Of a stretch of 64,000 nt of DNA, positions 9,024-16,729 are shown one piece after another. The notes below the pieces were generated by a model. The model was not told the DNA's origin. It did not search any database and was given only the letters and a program-made list of their open reading frames with translations. The stretch is from positions 1-64,000 of the forward strand of contig JADBYA010000034.1 in NCBI GenBank assembly GCA_020403245.1, in the 5' to 3' direction. Within the stretch, counting starts at the first letter, position 1, and each line of letters starts with the position of its first letter. Source of the DNA: Flavobacterium sp. GTDB lineage: Bacteria > Bacteroidota > Bacteroidia > Flavobacteriales > Flavobacteriaceae. The position numbers and the translations under genes were made by a program.

Positions 9024-9929
9024 TTCTATCATTCTATCATTCCCATAAATATCTTTTTGCAATACAACATTTCTAAATCCAAAACTTTTAATTAATTCAA
9101 CGGTTTCTTTTCCTAAATATTGGTTAATTTCAAAGTACAATTTCCCCTTTGATGTTAGATTATTTAAAGCCAATTTCGCAATTTTTCTATAAAAAAGTAA
9201 CGCATCCTCATCTTTTACAAACAAAGCTAAATGCGGTTCATATTCCAAAACATTAGGGTTAATTTCCGCTTTTTCTGAGTTGCGAACATAAGGCGGATTG
9301 GACACTATGATGTCAAAAGTAGTTGGAAGTTGGAAGACGGAAGTTGGGAGTTGCTCTAAATTGTTTATTTTTAGAATATCGGCTTGTATAAAATTTACTT
9401 TAACCTTATTTATTTCTGCATTTTTTTGGGCAGCAGCCAAAGCTTTTTCCGATATATCAATAGCAAAAACTTCAGCATTTGAAATATTTTTGGCTAAAGA
9501 AATTGCAATGCAACCGGAACCGGTGCCAATATCTAATATCTTTAACTTGGAATTTAGCTTCGCTCCGTTCACCTTCGGCCCGGGTGGAATTTCGGATTTG
9601 GAATTTTGTTTAATTATCAATTCCACTAACTCTTCGGTTTCAGGTCTTGGGATTAAAGTGTTTTCATTTACTAAAAATGGCAATCCATAAAACTCAGTTT
9701 CTCCTAAAATATATTGAATGGGTTTTTGTTTTTTCAAATCGGATAAGACACTTTCCCAACGCAACAATTGTGAAGAATTCATTTCCATTTCGGGATTTAA
9801 AGCTAAATCAATTCGTTTTATTTGATGAAAATATTCCAAAATAAGATAAAAGAAACTCTCCATTTCCTTATCATCATACAATAAGGAAAGTTCTTTAATA
9901 AATTTAGTTTTGTAGCTTTTAAGTAGCAT
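9012..9929 (-). CDS. prmC: Release factor glutamine methyltransferase PrmC (HemK)
   Basis: Methylates the glutamine of the GGQ motif in peptide-release factors, using S-adenosylmethionine, in the cytoplasm. An N-terminal helical domain (about 1-85) carries the family ETEFYGLPF and LIPRPETEELVE motifs; the methyltransferase domain has the SAM motif DIGTGSGCIAISLAK (about 133-147) and the diagnostic NPPY (211-214). At 305 residues it is longer than usual (about 280). The extra length is explained by two in-frame repeat-derived insertions, about residues 111-129 and 191-204, both in likely surface loops just before core strands. The last residues (EGTR) and the stop are encoded by the edge of the adjacent repeat array. 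It directly abuts the upstream acetyltransferase gene (0-bp gap). Confidence 0.93.
   Translation of the reverse strand: MLLKSYKTKFIKELSLLYDDKEMESFFYLILEYFHQIKRIDLALNPEMEMNSSQLLRWESVLSDLKKQKPIQYILGETEFYGLPFLVNENTLIPRPETEELVELIIKQNSKSEIPPGPKVNGAKLNSKLKILDIGTGSGCIAISLAKNISNAEVFAIDISEKALAAAQKNAEINKVKVNFIQADILKINNLEQLPTSVFQLPTTFDIIVSNPPYVRNSEKAEINPNVLEYEPHLALFVKDEDALLFYRKIAKLALNNLTSKGKLYFEINQYLGKETVELIKSFGFRNVVLQKDIYGNDRMIEGTR
9321..9353 (-). repeat. In-frame repeat-word insertion 2 in prmC
   Basis: On the plus strand this is a run of AGTTGGAAG-type words (AGTTGGAAGTTGGAAGACGG then AAGTTGGGAGTTG). On the coding strand it gives QLPTSVFQLPT, sitting between the end of one beta-strand segment (IQADILK) and FDIIVSNPPY, where relatives normally have a short loop. 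The purine-rich, self-similar composition is unlike the flanking codons. Confidence 0.75.
9543..9608 (-). repeat. In-frame repeat-word insertion 1 in prmC
   Basis: A stretch with a GC-rich core (GGCCCGGGTGG) and repeated TTGGAATTT words encodes KSEIPPGPKVNGAKLNSK before the SAM-binding motif. The coding strand contains GAACGGAGCGAAGCTAAA, which is also found, with small changes and in another reading frame, inside the PNGase gene at 60575-60595. Confidence 0.7.
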
Positions 9930-10415
9930 TTATAATTGTTTTATCATCCAAACTGGACAAGTGGTATGACCCGTATTTCCCAAAGGTGAATTAAGATATT
10001 CAAACCCAACTTTCATATACAAATTTTGAGCAACCAACATTTCGGGCAGGGTTTCGAGATAGCATTTTTTATATCCTAATACAGTGGCAGTTACTATACA
10101 TTTTTCAATTATTTGCAAACCCAATCCTTTTCCTCTGGCTTCATTTAAAAAATACATTTTTTGCAATTCGCAAATGGTATCATTAGAATTTTCTAATTGG
10201 CTCACTCCTGCTCCACCTACTATTTTTCTGTTGATTTCAACAACAAAATAAGTTGATCTTGGCTTGTCATATGCTTCAAACATAAAATCCAATTGAGAAT
10301 CAGCAAAGGCAGTTCCGGTTTTTGGGTAATCATCTGAAATGAAAACTTCCCGAATAACGTTAGCAATTTGAACATTATCTCCCTTTTGGATTTCTCTAAT
10401 GAGTATGCTGTCCAT
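9930..10415 (-). CDS. GNAT-family N-acetyltransferase
   Basis: 161 residues with the GNAT fold. The acetyl-CoA-binding motif A is seen as MYFLNEARGKGLGLQIIEKC (Q/R-x-x-G-x-G/A type, about 91-111), preceded by the beta-strand YFVVEINRKIVGGAGV and followed by GYKKCYLETLPEM and the ending YLNSPLGNTGHTTCPVWM, typical of a PhnO-like subgroup in Bacteroidota. Substrate not known. It is the upstream gene of a two-gene unit with prmC (no gap), so the pair is probably co-transcribed; it is divergent from ribD. Confidence 0.85.
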   Translation of the reverse strand: MDSILIREIQKGDNVQIANVIREVFISDDYPKTGTAFADSQLDFMFEAYDKPRSTYFVVEINRKIVGGAGVSQLENSNDTICELQKMYFLNEARGKGLGLQIIEKCIVTATVLGYKKCYLETLPEMLVAQNLYMKVGFEYLNSPLGNTGHTTCPVWMIKQL

Positions 10416-10431
10416 TCTAAAACTAATATCT

Positions 10432-10439
10432 TATTTTTG
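10432..10439 (+). promoter_or_regulatory. Perfect -7 element (TATTTTTG) directly before ribD
   Basis: TATTTTTG matches the Bacteroidota -7 consensus TAnnTTTG. It ends only 4 nt before the GTG chosen as the ribD start, so a transcript from it would be leaderless or nearly so. No good TTG was found at the expected -33 position, so the call is tentative. Confidence 0.35.
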
Positions 10440-10443
10440 TGAG

Positions 10444-11484
10444 GTGAAGATACATGAAAAATATATATATCGCTGTATTCAGTTGGCCAAAAATGGTTTG
10501 GGAACGACCTACCCTAACCCGTTAGTAGGCAGTGTGATTGTGTTTAATAATAAAATTATTGGCGAAGGTTGGCACAAAAAATCGGGCGAACCACATGCCG
10601 AAGTTAATGCAATAAATGCCGTAAAAGATAAATCTTTACTATCAAAATCAACAATTTATGTTTCGCTTGAACCTTGTAGTCATTATGGTAAAACGCCACC
10701 CTGTTGTGATTTGATTATTGCACATAAAATTCCTAATGTTGTTGTTGGAACTGTTGACCCCAACAGCAAAGTTGCAGGAACTGGCATCACAAGATTAATC
10801 GAAAATGGAGTAAATGTTACCGTCGGGATTTTGGAAAAAGAATGCAACGAATTGAATAAACGTTTTTTTACTTTTCACAACAAAAAAAGACCTTACATAA
10901 TTCTGAAATGGGCAGAGAGTCTTGATGGATTTATAGCACCATTAGCTAAAGAAAAGAAAGAGCCAGTTTGGATATCAAATGCCTTTTCCAGACAATTGGT
11001 TCATAAATGGCGAAGTGAAGAACAAGCTATTTTAGTAGGAACCAACACAGTTATTGAAGACAACCCAAAATTAGATGTCCGGGATTGGACCGGAAAAAAT
11101 CCTGTTAGAATCATAATAGATAGGACTGGGAGAATTGCTGAAGATTATTTTGTTAAAGACTTAAAAACTAAAACAATTATAATAACCGAACAAGAAAAAT
11201 TAACATTCAGTGAAAAAGGTATTTATGAAAATCTTATCTTTGATGCTAGCATGTCGTCAGCTATTTGTGGTATTTTATTTAAAAATAACATTCAATCCGT
11301 AATTATTGAAGGTGGAAGACAAACTATTCAAACTTTTATTGACTCCAATTTTTGGGACGAAGCAAGAGTATTTGTTGGTAATTTTAATCTTAATAATGGA
11401 GTAAAAGCTCCTATTTTAAAAAGAAATTTCACTAGTAGCAAAATTTATAAAGACCAACTAAAACTTTTTATAAACCATGATTAA
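10444..11484 (+). CDS. ribD: Bifunctional riboflavin biosynthesis deaminase/reductase RibD
   Basis: Carries out the second and third steps of riboflavin synthesis: deamination of diaminohydroxyphosphoribosylaminopyrimidine, then NADPH-dependent reduction. The deaminase domain (about 1-140) shows the zinc ligands and catalytic Glu in HAEVNAI (H51, E53) and PCSHYGKTPPCC (C78, C87). The reductase domain (about 150-346) begins at RPYIILKWAESLDGFIA and contains IIEGGRQT. I chose the GTG at 10444 because family members begin at KIHEKYMxRCIELA; the upstream ATG at 10399 would add 15 unrelated residues and overlap the divergent acetyltransferase gene. It overlaps the next gene by 8 bp. Confidence 0.93.
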   Translation: MKIHEKYIYRCIQLAKNGLGTTYPNPLVGSVIVFNNKIIGEGWHKKSGEPHAEVNAINAVKDKSLLSKSTIYVSLEPCSHYGKTPPCCDLIIAHKIPNVVVGTVDPNSKVAGTGITRLIENGVNVTVGILEKECNELNKRFFTFHNKKRPYIILKWAESLDGFIAPLAKEKKEPVWISNAFSRQLVHKWRSEEQAILVGTNTVIEDNPKLDVRDWTGKNPVRIIIDRTGRIAEDYFVKDLKTKTIIITEQEKLTFSEKGIYENLIFDASMSSAICGILFKNNIQSVIIEGGRQTIQTFIDSNFWDEARVFVGNFNLNNGVKAPILKRNFTSSKIYKDQLKLFINHD

Positions 11485-12085
11485 CACTATTATTTTTGAT
11501 TTTGGAGATGTATTCATTAATCTTGAAAAAGAGGCATCGATTGAAGAGTTTAGAAAATTAGGATTAGATGGTCCCAATGAAGAATTATTGGCTTATAATG
11601 ATTTATTTGAAAAAGGAAAAATTACAGAACTGCAATTCATAGAAACTTTCCAAAAATATATCCCAAATGCTAGTATTGAAGAAGTACGTAAGGCCTGGAA
11701 TGCTTCTATTGGAGACTTTCCTTTACACAGATTAGAGTTTTTGCAAATGCTTTCAAACAAATACCGTCTATTTCTATTAACCAATACAGATTCTATTCAC
11801 ATCAATCGTTTCGAGCATAAAGTAGGTATGAGTTTTTATAGTGATTTTTATCGTTGCTTTGAAAAAGTATATTACTCTTATGAAATGGGAATGAGAAAAC
11901 CCGACCCAGAAATTTTCAATACGTTAATCAGAAAACACGATTTGTCTCCCAAAAGAACATTGTTTGTAGATGATAAAAAATCCAATACTGACATTGCGGA
12001 AAATTTGGGCTTGCAGGTGTGGAATTTAAAAGTTGGAGAAGAAGATGTAGTACAACTATTTGAACAAAAACACCTTCCCTTCTGA
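11477..12085 (+). CDS. HAD-superfamily phosphatase, YihX-like
   Basis: 202 residues with the HAD motifs: motif I FDFGDVF (nucleophile D8), motif II LLTNTD, motif III lysine in RKPDPEIF and motif IV FVDDKKSN. As in YihX (alpha-glucose-1-phosphatase) the position two after the nucleophile is Gly rather than Asp. Cytoplasmic; likely substrate a small phosphorylated metabolite, not determinable here. It overlaps ribD by 8 bp and is followed 3 bp later by the YigZ gene, so the three form one transcription unit. Confidence 0.85.
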   Translation: MINTIIFDFGDVFINLEKEASIEEFRKLGLDGPNEELLAYNDLFEKGKITELQFIETFQKYIPNASIEEVRKAWNASIGDFPLHRLEFLQMLSNKYRLFLLTNTDSIHINRFEHKVGMSFYSDFYRCFEKVYYSYEMGMRKPDPEIFNTLIRKHDLSPKRTLFVDDKKSNTDIAENLGLQVWNLKVGEEDVVQLFEQKHLPF

Positions 12086-12088
12086 GAT

Positions 12089-12697
12089 TTGATTGAAAAA
12101 GATACTTATAAAACAATAGTCAATCCTACTGAAGTAATTTTATTTAAAGTAAAAAACAGTAAGTTTTATGGCTATGCCTTTCCCGTTACAACTGAAGAAG
12201 AAATTAAAAACAATCTAGAAATTTTAAGAAAACAGCATCATGGTGCCGTTCATTTATGTTATGCTTTTCAGCTAGGCACCGAAAAAGTCACTTTCAGAGC
12301 AAATGATGATGGCGAGCCAAGCAATACTGCAGGAATGCCTATTTATGGACAAATTCAATCTTTTGGGATGACCAATATTTTAGTGGTTATAGTTCGTTAT
12401 TTTGGCGGTGTAAAATTAGGCGTTGGCGGACTGATTGTTGCATATAAAACCGCTGCCCAAATGACATTAGAACATGCTGAAATTATCGAGAAAACGATTA
12501 ACATCCATTTCCAAATAAACTTTGAATATAAATACATGAATAAAGTCATGAGAATCATAAAAGAAAAAAATCTTGACATTATTCACCAAAATCTGACTGA
12601 AAATTGTCAAATAAGAATAGCGACACGAAAAAAAAATGCCGAAAATATTTTCGACATCTTTTCTACATTGTTTGAAATTGAGATAAAAAAACTCTAA
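12089..12697 (+). CDS. YigZ/IMPACT family protein
   Basis: 202 residues. The N-terminal UPF0029 (IMPACT) domain has the typical KNSKFYGYAFPV, HHGAVHLCYAF, DDGEPSNTAGMPI and VRYFGGVKLGVGGLIVAY motifs. The C-terminal part (about 135-202) matches the DUF1949-like ferredoxin fold seen in YigZ. The biochemical role in bacteria is not settled. The start is a TTG at 12089, 3 nt after the stop of the HAD gene; no ATG is available nearby. Last gene of the ribD unit, convergent with the thioesterase gene 6 nt away. Confidence 0.88.
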   Translation: MIEKDTYKTIVNPTEVILFKVKNSKFYGYAFPVTTEEEIKNNLEILRKQHHGAVHLCYAFQLGTEKVTFRANDDGEPSNTAGMPIYGQIQSFGMTNILVVIVRYFGGVKLGVGGLIVAYKTAAQMTLEHAEIIEKTINIHFQINFEYKYMNKVMRIIKEKNLDIIHQNLTENCQIRIATRKKNAENIFDIFSTLFEIEIKKL

Positions 12698-12703
12698 TTT
12701 TTT

Positions 12704-13102
12704 TTAGTTCTCTAAGACTTCTAAAATATACTTTGGGGGAGCAATAGGTTTTCCAGAATTTATGTCCACAAAAACCAATAAAAATTGTGCGGTTGTTAAC
12801 AACTCATCGTTTTCATTGCGAATTTCACAATCAAATTCTATCTTCACAGAACTTTGACTTTTAAACTTTGTTATGACTGTGAGTAAGTCGTCGTAACGAG
12901 CTGGCTTTTTATAATTTATAGTCATCGAAACTATCGGAAGCGCAATGCCGTTTTCTTCAAGCGATTTATAAGAAATCCCTTTTTTTCTTAGCCATTCCAC
13001 GCGACCCATCTCAAAATAAGGCACATAATTACCATGATACACTACACTCATTTGGTCGGTTTCCGAATACCGAACTCTAACATTTATTTGATGTTCATTC
13101 AT
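12704..13102 (-). CDS. Acyl-CoA thioesterase, YbgC/4HBT family
   Basis: 132-residue hot-dog-fold thioesterase. It has the 4HBT signature RYSETDQMSVVYHGNYVPYFEMGR with the catalytic Asp (D16), as in YbgC and 4-hydroxybenzoyl-CoA thioesterase. It hydrolyses acyl-CoA thioesters in the cytoplasm; the acyl chain preference cannot be read. The spacer to dnaA (divergent, 184 bp) carries both promoters. Confidence 0.9.
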   Translation of the reverse strand: MNEHQINVRVRYSETDQMSVVYHGNYVPYFEMGRVEWLRKKGISYKSLEENGIALPIVSMTINYKKPARYDDLLTVITKFKSQSSVKIEFDCEIRNENDELLTTAQFLLVFVDINSGKPIAPPKYILEVLEN

Positions 13103-13193
13103 CTGATTTTTTTTGCTTTTGATTTATTTTTTTAATTTCCTTACAACAATATTTTTTAAAAATCAATGCCATTAAAATTTTTTTTAACAAATT

Positions 13194-13202
13194 TTATTCA
13201 CA
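13194..13202 (+). promoter_or_regulatory. Candidate DnaA box upstream of dnaA
   Basis: TTATTCACA fits the consensus TTATNCACA and lies 85 bp before the dnaA start. It overlaps a near-consensus -7 element (CATATTTG, 13201-13208), so DnaA binding there could repress its own gene. Only one good box was found, so this is not evidence for oriC. Confidence 0.45.
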
Positions 13203-13286
13203 TATTTGTTACCCCGAAAAATTAGACGATTTTTATTGTCATTTATACAAAAAAAAACCTAAACTAATTATTAATTTTAAATCAAT

Positions 13287-14714
13287 ATGATCAAAACTGC
13301 GCAATCGGTATGGGAGAACTGTCTTGAATTTATTAAAGACAATATTCAAGAACAAGCTTTTAAAACTTGGTTTGAACCGATTAAGTCAGTTGAACTAACT
13401 GATAACGCATTGTACATCCAAGTGCCTAGCAAATTTTTTTATGAGTGGCTTGAAGAACATTACGTAAAATTACTAAAAGTAGCATTAACCAAAGAACTCG
13501 GAAAAAATGCAAAGTTACTCTATAAAATCAAAATGGAGAACACTTATGGCAATAAACAACCTTACACTGAACAATTACCAAGTTCTCACAGAAGTCCATT
13601 GAAATCTCAAGATGTTGATGCACCCTATAAAAATCTAAATCCAGAACTCAAAAATCCTTTTGTAATTCCTGGAATTAGAAACCTAAAAATCGAGTCGCAA
13701 CTTAATCCAAATTATAGTTTTGATAATTTCTTGGAAGGTGATTCTAACAGGTTAGCACGTTCAGCCGGTATGGCTGTCGCTAATAAACCCGGTGGAACTT
13801 CGTTCAATCCATTATTGATTTTTGGTGGCGTTGGTTTAGGAAAAACCCATTTAGCCCATGCTATAGGTGTTGAAATCAAAGATAAATATCCAGAGAAAAC
13901 CGTATTGTATATTTCTGCTGAGGTATTTACACAGCAGTATATAGATTCGGTAAAGAAAAATAATAGAAACGATTTTATTCATTTTTATCAATTAATAGAT
14001 GTATTAATTATAGATGATGTTCAGTTCCTGTCAGGAAAAACTGGAACACAAGATGTATTCTTCCACATCTTTAATTATTTACACCAAAATGGAAAGCAAG
14101 TAATTCTTACTTCGGATAAAGCACCAGTTGATATGCAAGATATCGAACAACGATTGCTGTCCCGTTTCAAATGGGGATTGTCTGCAGAATTACACCAACC
14201 CGATTACGAAACCAGAATATCTATCCTAAAAAATATTTTATATCGTGATGGTGTTGAAATGCCTGATGAAATTATAGAATATGTAGCTCGTAACATTAAA
14301 TCAAATGTCAGAGAACTGGAAGGCGCCATTATTTCATTAATAGCTCAATCTTCATTTAATAAAAAGGAAGTAACTCTAGATTTAGCCAAAAGTGTTGTAG
14401 AAAAATTTGTTAAAAATGTAAAACGCGAAATCTCAATAGACTACATTCAAAAAGTAGTTTCTGATTATTTCCAATTAGATATTGATACTTTACAATCAAA
14501 AACAAGAAAACGTCATGTGGTTCAAGCAAGACAATTGGCTATGTTTTTTGCAAAAAAATTCACAAAATCTTCCTTAGCAAATATTGGTTCACAAATCGGC
14601 GATAGAGACCACGCAACAGTACTTCACGCCTGTAAAACTGTCGATAATTTAGTATCAACAGATAAACAATTCAAAAAATTTGTTGAAGACATTCACAAAA
14701 AACTATCACTGTAA
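13287..14714 (+). CDS. dnaA: Chromosomal replication initiator DnaA
   Basis: 475 residues, usual length. Domain I (about 1-85, VWENCLEFIKDNIQEQAFKTW), a variable domain II (about 86-145), AAA+ domain III with Walker A GGVGLGKTHL, Walker B VLIIDDVQFL and sensor II in NVRELEGA, and DNA-binding domain IV with the signature GDRDHATVLHACKTV are all present. Binds DnaA boxes and opens the origin. It stands alone on its strand after a 184-bp spacer; dnaN is not next to it, in line with the scattered replication genes common in Bacteroidota. Confidence 0.98.
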   Translation: MIKTAQSVWENCLEFIKDNIQEQAFKTWFEPIKSVELTDNALYIQVPSKFFYEWLEEHYVKLLKVALTKELGKNAKLLYKIKMENTYGNKQPYTEQLPSSHRSPLKSQDVDAPYKNLNPELKNPFVIPGIRNLKIESQLNPNYSFDNFLEGDSNRLARSAGMAVANKPGGTSFNPLLIFGGVGLGKTHLAHAIGVEIKDKYPEKTVLYISAEVFTQQYIDSVKKNNRNDFIHFYQLIDVLIIDDVQFLSGKTGTQDVFFHIFNYLHQNGKQVILTSDKAPVDMQDIEQRLLSRFKWGLSAELHQPDYETRISILKNILYRDGVEMPDEIIEYVARNIKSNVRELEGAIISLIAQSSFNKKEVTLDLAKSVVEKFVKNVKREISIDYIQKVVSDYFQLDIDTLQSKTRKRHVVQARQLAMFFAKKFTKSSLANIGSQIGDRDHATVLHACKTVDNLVSTDKQFKKFVEDIHKKLSL

Positions 14715-14759
14715 TTAGCTTTTTTTGATTAAGTTTGCTCCTTAGAGAAAAACTGTAGT

Positions 14760-15227
14760 ATGTCCGTTAAAATTTTAATGGTTTGTCTTGGAAATATCTG
14801 TCGTTCCCCGCTGGCAGAAGGACTGTTAGCGTCAAAACTACCAAAAGACAAATTTATTGTAGACTCCGCAGGAACTGGAAATTATCATGTTGGCAAACAA
14901 CCTGATCAGCGTTCTATACTCACAGCCCAAAAAAATGGTTTGGATATTACCAACCAAAAAGGAAGACAATTTACCTCAAACGACTTTGATTATTTTGATT
15001 ATATCTATGTCATGGACAGCTCCAATTATGACGATGTGATACAATTAGCCAAAAGCGAAGCCCACAAAAACAAAGTCGATATGATACTCAATCACTTATT
15101 TCCTGGAGAAAATGTCGATGTTCCCGATCCTTATTACGGATTACAAAACGGTTTTGACATGGTCTATGAAATGCTAGATGAAGCTTGTGATATTCTAGCA
15201 AAAAAATTGATTGAAAAGCATTCTTAA
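14760..15227 (+). CDS. Low-molecular-weight protein tyrosine phosphatase
   Basis: 155 residues. The P-loop CX5RS is at C9-LGNIC-R15-S16 and the general acid lies in the DPYYG loop near residue 125, both diagnostic of the LMW-PTP family. Soluble. Such enzymes dephosphorylate protein tyrosines, often in control of exopolysaccharide export, but no tyrosine kinase is nearby. 45 nt after dnaA and probably partly co-transcribed with it. Confidence 0.93.
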   Translation: MSVKILMVCLGNICRSPLAEGLLASKLPKDKFIVDSAGTGNYHVGKQPDQRSILTAQKNGLDITNQKGRQFTSNDFDYFDYIYVMDSSNYDDVIQLAKSEAHKNKVDMILNHLFPGENVDVPDPYYGLQNGFDMVYEMLDEACDILAKKLIEKHS

Positions 15228-15273
15228 AAAGCAATACATTGAGTGTAAGCAATAAAAATATAGACTACTAAAA

Positions 15274-15996
15274 ATGAAACCCGTAACACTCAGAGGAAAA
15301 CTCTACTTAATCCCTACCACTTTGGGAGATATGAATCCACATGATGTGTTACCACAAACCGTAAAAAGAGCCATAGATTTCATAGACTGCTTTATTGTAG
15401 AAAATGAAAAAACGGCGCGAAAATTTATCAAAGCCATCAATCCTGAGAAAGTTCAAGCGAGTTTAAAAATAGAAACGCTCAATAAACATACAGCTATTGC
15501 AGCACACAACTCGATGATTGCTCCTTGTTTGAATGGAATTAATGTGGGGTTAATGAGCGAAGCTGGTTGCCCCGGAGTTGCTGACCCTGGAGCGGTAATT
15601 GTGAAAATAGCACATGAAAAAGGCATACAGGTTATTCCTTTAGTTGGTCCATCTTCTATTTTATTGGCCATGATGGGTTCGGGAATGAATGGTCAAAGCT
15701 TTGCTTTCAATGGCTATATTCCTATTGACAAAAATGAAAAAAAAATCGCTTTAAAATATTTGGAAAAATTATCACATGATAAAAATCAATCCCAAATTAT
15801 CATTGAAACACCTTACAGAAACAATACCATATTGGAAGATATTTTACAAGCATTGCAACCCAATACCCATCTTTGTATTGCAACCGATATTACTTTACCA
15901 ACAGAATTTATAAAAACGTTACGAGTGGCAGAATGGAAAAAAACAAAGGTCGACCTACACAATAGACCGACCATTTTTATTATTCATAAAATGTGA
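15274..15996 (+). CDS. SAM-dependent methyltransferase, RsmI-like tetrapyrrole-methylase fold
   Basis: 240 residues with features of the RsmI/YraL group: N-terminal GKLYLIPTTLGD, the GLMSEAGCPGVADPGAVIV motif and VPLVGPSSILLAMMGSG. RsmI methylates the 2'-O of C1402 of 16S rRNA. This protein is shorter than E. coli RsmI (about 286) and belongs to a Bacteroidota subgroup, so the rRNA target is inferred. It follows the phosphatase by 46 nt and ends directly against the convergent lysozyme-like gene (no gap). Confidence 0.8.
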   Translation: MKPVTLRGKLYLIPTTLGDMNPHDVLPQTVKRAIDFIDCFIVENEKTARKFIKAINPEKVQASLKIETLNKHTAIAAHNSMIAPCLNGINVGLMSEAGCPGVADPGAVIVKIAHEKGIQVIPLVGPSSILLAMMGSGMNGQSFAFNGYIPIDKNEKKIALKYLEKLSHDKNQSQIIIETPYRNNTILEDILQALQPNTHLCIATDITLPTEFIKTLRVAEWKKTKVDLHNRPTIFIIHKM

Positions 15997-16632
15997 TTAG
16001 TTAACTCTGGCGTTTTTTATGGCTTGAATTCTACTCGTTTCAAATCCACCAAAATCCCTCATATACGTTTTAACCGAAGTTCCGTATTCGTCTTTACATT
16101 TTCGTTCTCCATTAGTGTTGAGAAAACGTTTTACTGAACCTGTTCCTCCAAGATGAGCTGCAGCCAAAATTCCCGACTCAGTTATTTTAACGCCATCTAC
16201 TATTTTACCCTCAAAATAGTTAATATAATTTCTTAACTCATATTTATTTTTAGAAAGCAAAACAACAAATGCTTTTTCTTGAAGTCTCGGACTATTTATA
16301 AAACCTATACTGTCATGAATACCAATAGATTTTAAAGTTTCAACACCAAATTGATACTTACCCAAATAACCTAAAGTATTAATTTTTTTGTATTTTCCTT
16401 GGGATTCTTTGTGCGCAATGGCTTCTTTATAGCCAATAAAATACCTTCCGGTATAAGGAACTCTTAGGGTTACATAGTCGATGATATTTTGAGATGGAAA
16501 AACATATAAAAGTTCTTCATTTTCATCAACACGAAAACCGCTGTTGATTTGAGAATTATAGGGTTTAAAACCTGAGCTTATGAAAGCTACAATTAGTAGG
16601 ATTGATGTGTAAAAAATACCTTTTTTTATCAT
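15997..16632 (-). CDS. Secreted lysozyme/transglycosylase-like protein
   Basis: 211 residues. An N-terminal hydrophobic segment (about 4-22) looks like a signal peptide or anchor. The region YKEAIAHKESQGKYKKINTL (about 68-87), followed by GYLGKYQFG, resembles the catalytic Glu and following strand of lysozyme-like transglycosylases (E76 as candidate catalyst); later AAAHLGGTGSVKRFL also fits a lysozyme fold. Likely cell-wall cleavage in the periplasm. The assignment is by motif only; a structural-only relative without activity is possible. Confidence 0.65.
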   Translation of the reverse strand: MIKKGIFYTSILLIVAFISSGFKPYNSQINSGFRVDENEELLYVFPSQNIIDYVTLRVPYTGRYFIGYKEAIAHKESQGKYKKINTLGYLGKYQFGVETLKSIGIHDSIGFINSPRLQEKAFVVLLSKNKYELRNYINYFEGKIVDGVKITESGILAAAHLGGTGSVKRFLNTNGERKCKDEYGTSVKTYMRDFGGFETSRIQAIKNARVN

Positions 16633-16729
16633 TAAATTTTATTTCTCAAGCGCTGTCACCAACATGAAATTTCCAATTGCAAATATACAAATAAATTTAT
16701 AAAATTGAATATCAGGCAGTTAATCTAAT

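Noticed and set aside
13103..13286. Replication origin at dnaA
   Set aside because: Only one good DnaA box and no cluster or AT-rich unwinding region that stands out from the background.
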